64,000 bases of DNA from Acetobacteraceae bacterium (GTDB taxonomy: Bacteria; Pseudomonadota; Alphaproteobacteria; Acetobacterales; Acetobacteraceae), in NCBI GenBank assembly GCA_031291725.1, contig JARLIM010000037.1, forward strand, positions 88,877 through 152,876, given 5' to 3'. The notes beneath the pieces are model-generated. The model made no database searches. It saw nothing but the letters and a program-made list of their open reading frames with translations, and was not told where the DNA came from. A program made the position numbers and the translations under genes. Below are positions 62,651-64,000 of the stretch, one piece after another. How positions within the stretch are numbered: position 1 is the stretch's first letter; each line of letters begins with the position of its first letter.

Positions 62651-63859
62651 ATGGCGCAACCCGAATCACGCAATATGAAACTGATCGCGCATGATCGCCT
62701 GGCCGGTTTTGGCGGCATCGGTGAGGGCATGAGCATGCAACTCACCAAAAACGGCCGCCGCATTCTGTGGCTTGCCCATGAATCGGCGCCGAAGAACTTC
62801 ACCGGGGTGGACGTGACGGACCCGAGCCGCCCGAAGGTGATCTGTCAGACCGAGCTGCCGCATCGCAATGTGCGTTCCAACTCGCTGGAGGTCTGCGGCG
62901 ATCTGATGGCGGTGGCCTATCAAACCTCCACCCACGGCCTGCAACCGGCGGGTGTTGAGATGTTCGACATCGCCGACCCGGAAAACCCGCGCGCCATCGG
63001 CTTTTTCGACTGCTCCGGCCCCTGCTCGCGCGGCGTGCATCAGGTGTGGTTCATCGACAATAAAACCGTCTATTTCGCCGGCGGTGCGCCCGATTTCACC
63101 CCGCGCAACCTGCTCGACGACCAGCCCTTCCGCGCCATCGACGTCTCGGACCCAACGAAGCCGCGTGAGATTGGCCGTTGGTGGTATCCCGGCACCGCCC
63201 AGGGCGACGATGCCCCGCCGCCGCCGCGTCACCCGAAATTCGACAGCGGCTGGCGCGGACACAACACCAATGTCTACCCCGAGCGCCCCGACCGCGCCTA
63301 TATCGGCTATCTCGATGGCGGTGCGATCATTCTCGACATTGCCGATATCGGCCATCCGAAGATGATCGCGCACTGGAACCCGCACCCGCCCTTCCCCGGC
63401 TTCACCCACACCGCCATGCCGCTGTTCGATCGTGACCTGCTGGTGGTCACGGATGAATGCGTGCAGGACGATGGCCGCGATTGGCCGAAACTGGTCTGGA
63501 TGCTCGATATGCGCATAGAGTCCAACCTCGTGCCGATCTCCACCCTGCCGCTGCCGCCGGTGGAGGAGCATATGTATCGCGGCGGACGCTACGGCGCGCA
63601 CAACATTCACGAAAACCGCCCCGGCCCGTCTTTCCGTTCCGACACAATGCTGTTTGGCACCTATTTCAACGGCGGCATCCGGGTGCATGACATCTCCAAC
63701 CCGTTCCGGCCGGAGGAGATTGCCCATTACGTGCCGGAAGCCCCGACATCTTCTCAAAAATCCATTCAGATCAACGATGTCTATGTGGACGAGAACCGCA
63801 TTCTCTACGGTGCCGACCGCTTCAATGGCGGGCTGTATGTGCTGGAGATGACGGTTTAG
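62651..63859 (+). CDS. LVIVD-repeat beta-propeller protein
   Basis: 402 aa. Five repeats of the type DVTDPSRPKVI are visible: DVTDPSRPKVI, DIADPENPRAIG, DVSDPTKPREIG, DIADIGHPKMIA and DISNPFRPEEIA. No signal peptide, so cytosolic. His- and Asp-rich loops (RGHNTNV, GFTHTAMP, GAHNIHENRPGP) could bind metal. GAGG lies upstream of ATG. Divergent from the CobW gene across 50 bp. Function unknown. Confidence 0.8.
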   Translation: MAQPESRNMKLIAHDRLAGFGGIGEGMSMQLTKNGRRILWLAHESAPKNFTGVDVTDPSRPKVICQTELPHRNVRSNSLEVCGDLMAVAYQTSTHGLQPAGVEMFDIADPENPRAIGFFDCSGPCSRGVHQVWFIDNKTVYFAGGAPDFTPRNLLDDQPFRAIDVSDPTKPREIGRWWYPGTAQGDDAPPPPRHPKFDSGWRGHNTNVYPERPDRAYIGYLDGGAIILDIADIGHPKMIAHWNPHPPFPGFTHTAMPLFDRDLLVVTDECVQDDGRDWPKLVWMLDMRIESNLVPISTLPLPPVEEHMYRGGRYGAHNIHENRPGPSFRSDTMLFGTYFNGGIRVHDISNPFRPEEIAHYVPEAPTSSQKSIQINDVYVDENRILYGADRFNGGLYVLEMTV

Positions 63860-64000
63860 CAGGTTGCTGAAAAACTGTTCGCGGAGGGGCGGCGAGTCAT
63901 TTTTCGTGCCAGAAAGGCCAAGGCGAAGACACGATGTGTGTGCATCGTGGCAAGCCTTGAACGAATCTGGCGCGGAAAAGGGCCGCCGCGCCGACCGACA
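63860..64000. other. Right window edge, non-coding, with hairpin
   Basis: No ORF continues here. CACGATG (63930-63936) and CATCGTG (63943-63949) form a perfect stem around TGTGTG, with outer arms CAAGGC (63918-63923) and GCCTTG (63954-63959). It may terminate the LVIVD-protein transcript or belong to a repeat that runs out of the window. Confidence 0.4.

Noticed and set aside
1..64000. CRISPR arrays, rRNA operons, transposases, phage or toxin-antitoxin genes
   Set aside because: Looked for on both strands; none supported by the sequence.

Overview
The window is high-GC DNA (roughly 60-65% in most genes) with alphaproteobacterial gene order. The mltB-rlpA-dac-tmk-holB-metG-tatD-MBL run, the nagZ-SPOR-argS-dgt/erpA-xth block and the tatC-tatB-scpB-scpA block together suggest Rhodospirillales, probably Acetobacteraceae. 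This assignment rests on gene content and synteny by eye, not on a search.

Layout. 1-3.6 kb: the 3' part of gyrA, then coaD and an exported cyclophilin. 3.67-6.0 kb: tRNA-Lys, a terminator, then a two-gene AT-rich islet (family-2 glycosyltransferase and polysaccharide pyruvyl transferase). 6.0-9.3 kb: patatin-like lipase, 3-hydroxybutyrate dehydrogenase and a PcaF-type thiolase whose ribosome-binding site lies inside a perfect hairpin. 9.4-17.3 kb: a tightly overlapping cell-wall/DNA/translation operon. 17.36-17.46 kb: a strong candidate for the chromosome-dimer resolution site dif, with a degenerate inverted second copy. Genes to its left all read towards it, and FtsK-type polar octamers mostly point to it, so this is probably the replication terminus. 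17.5-26.8 kb: a divergent NRAMP-family transporter facing a response regulator that has lost its phosphorylation residues, an NDUFAF6-like protein, Fe-SOD, yajC, a DUF815/DUF3422/FUSC run, and a carbonic anhydrase/DUF1269 pair. 26.9-40.2 kb: mostly minus-strand housekeeping genes (serS, tatCB, scpBA, site-2 protease, nagZ, SPOR protein, argS, dgt), then erpA, xth, rlmE, a Ppx/GppA phosphatase and tRNA-Gln.

The right third (40.3-63.9 kb) is accessory metabolism: a Tat-exported PhoX-like protein, a class III aminotransferase, a creatininase-family amidohydrolase, a lactate-permease-family transporter, an AlkA-type glycosylase, a HyuB/HyuA pair and a PTPS/QueD-like protein. Next comes a LacI-regulated cluster of intradiol dioxygenase, SDR, beta-keto acid cleavage enzyme (BKACE), quinone-oxidoreductase-like enzyme and an orphan periplasmic binding protein. 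It looks like an aromatic ring-cleavage route without the usual muconate/maleylacetate enzymes. The window ends with a cobalamin riboswitch controlling a TonB receptor and a small membrane protein, a convergent CobW-type GTPase and an LVIVD-repeat protein.

No CRISPR array, transposase, phage gene or rRNA was seen. The most noteworthy items are the dif locus, the degenerate response regulator, the hairpin-sequestered thiolase start, the dioxygenase-BKACE cluster and the small B12-regulon membrane protein.
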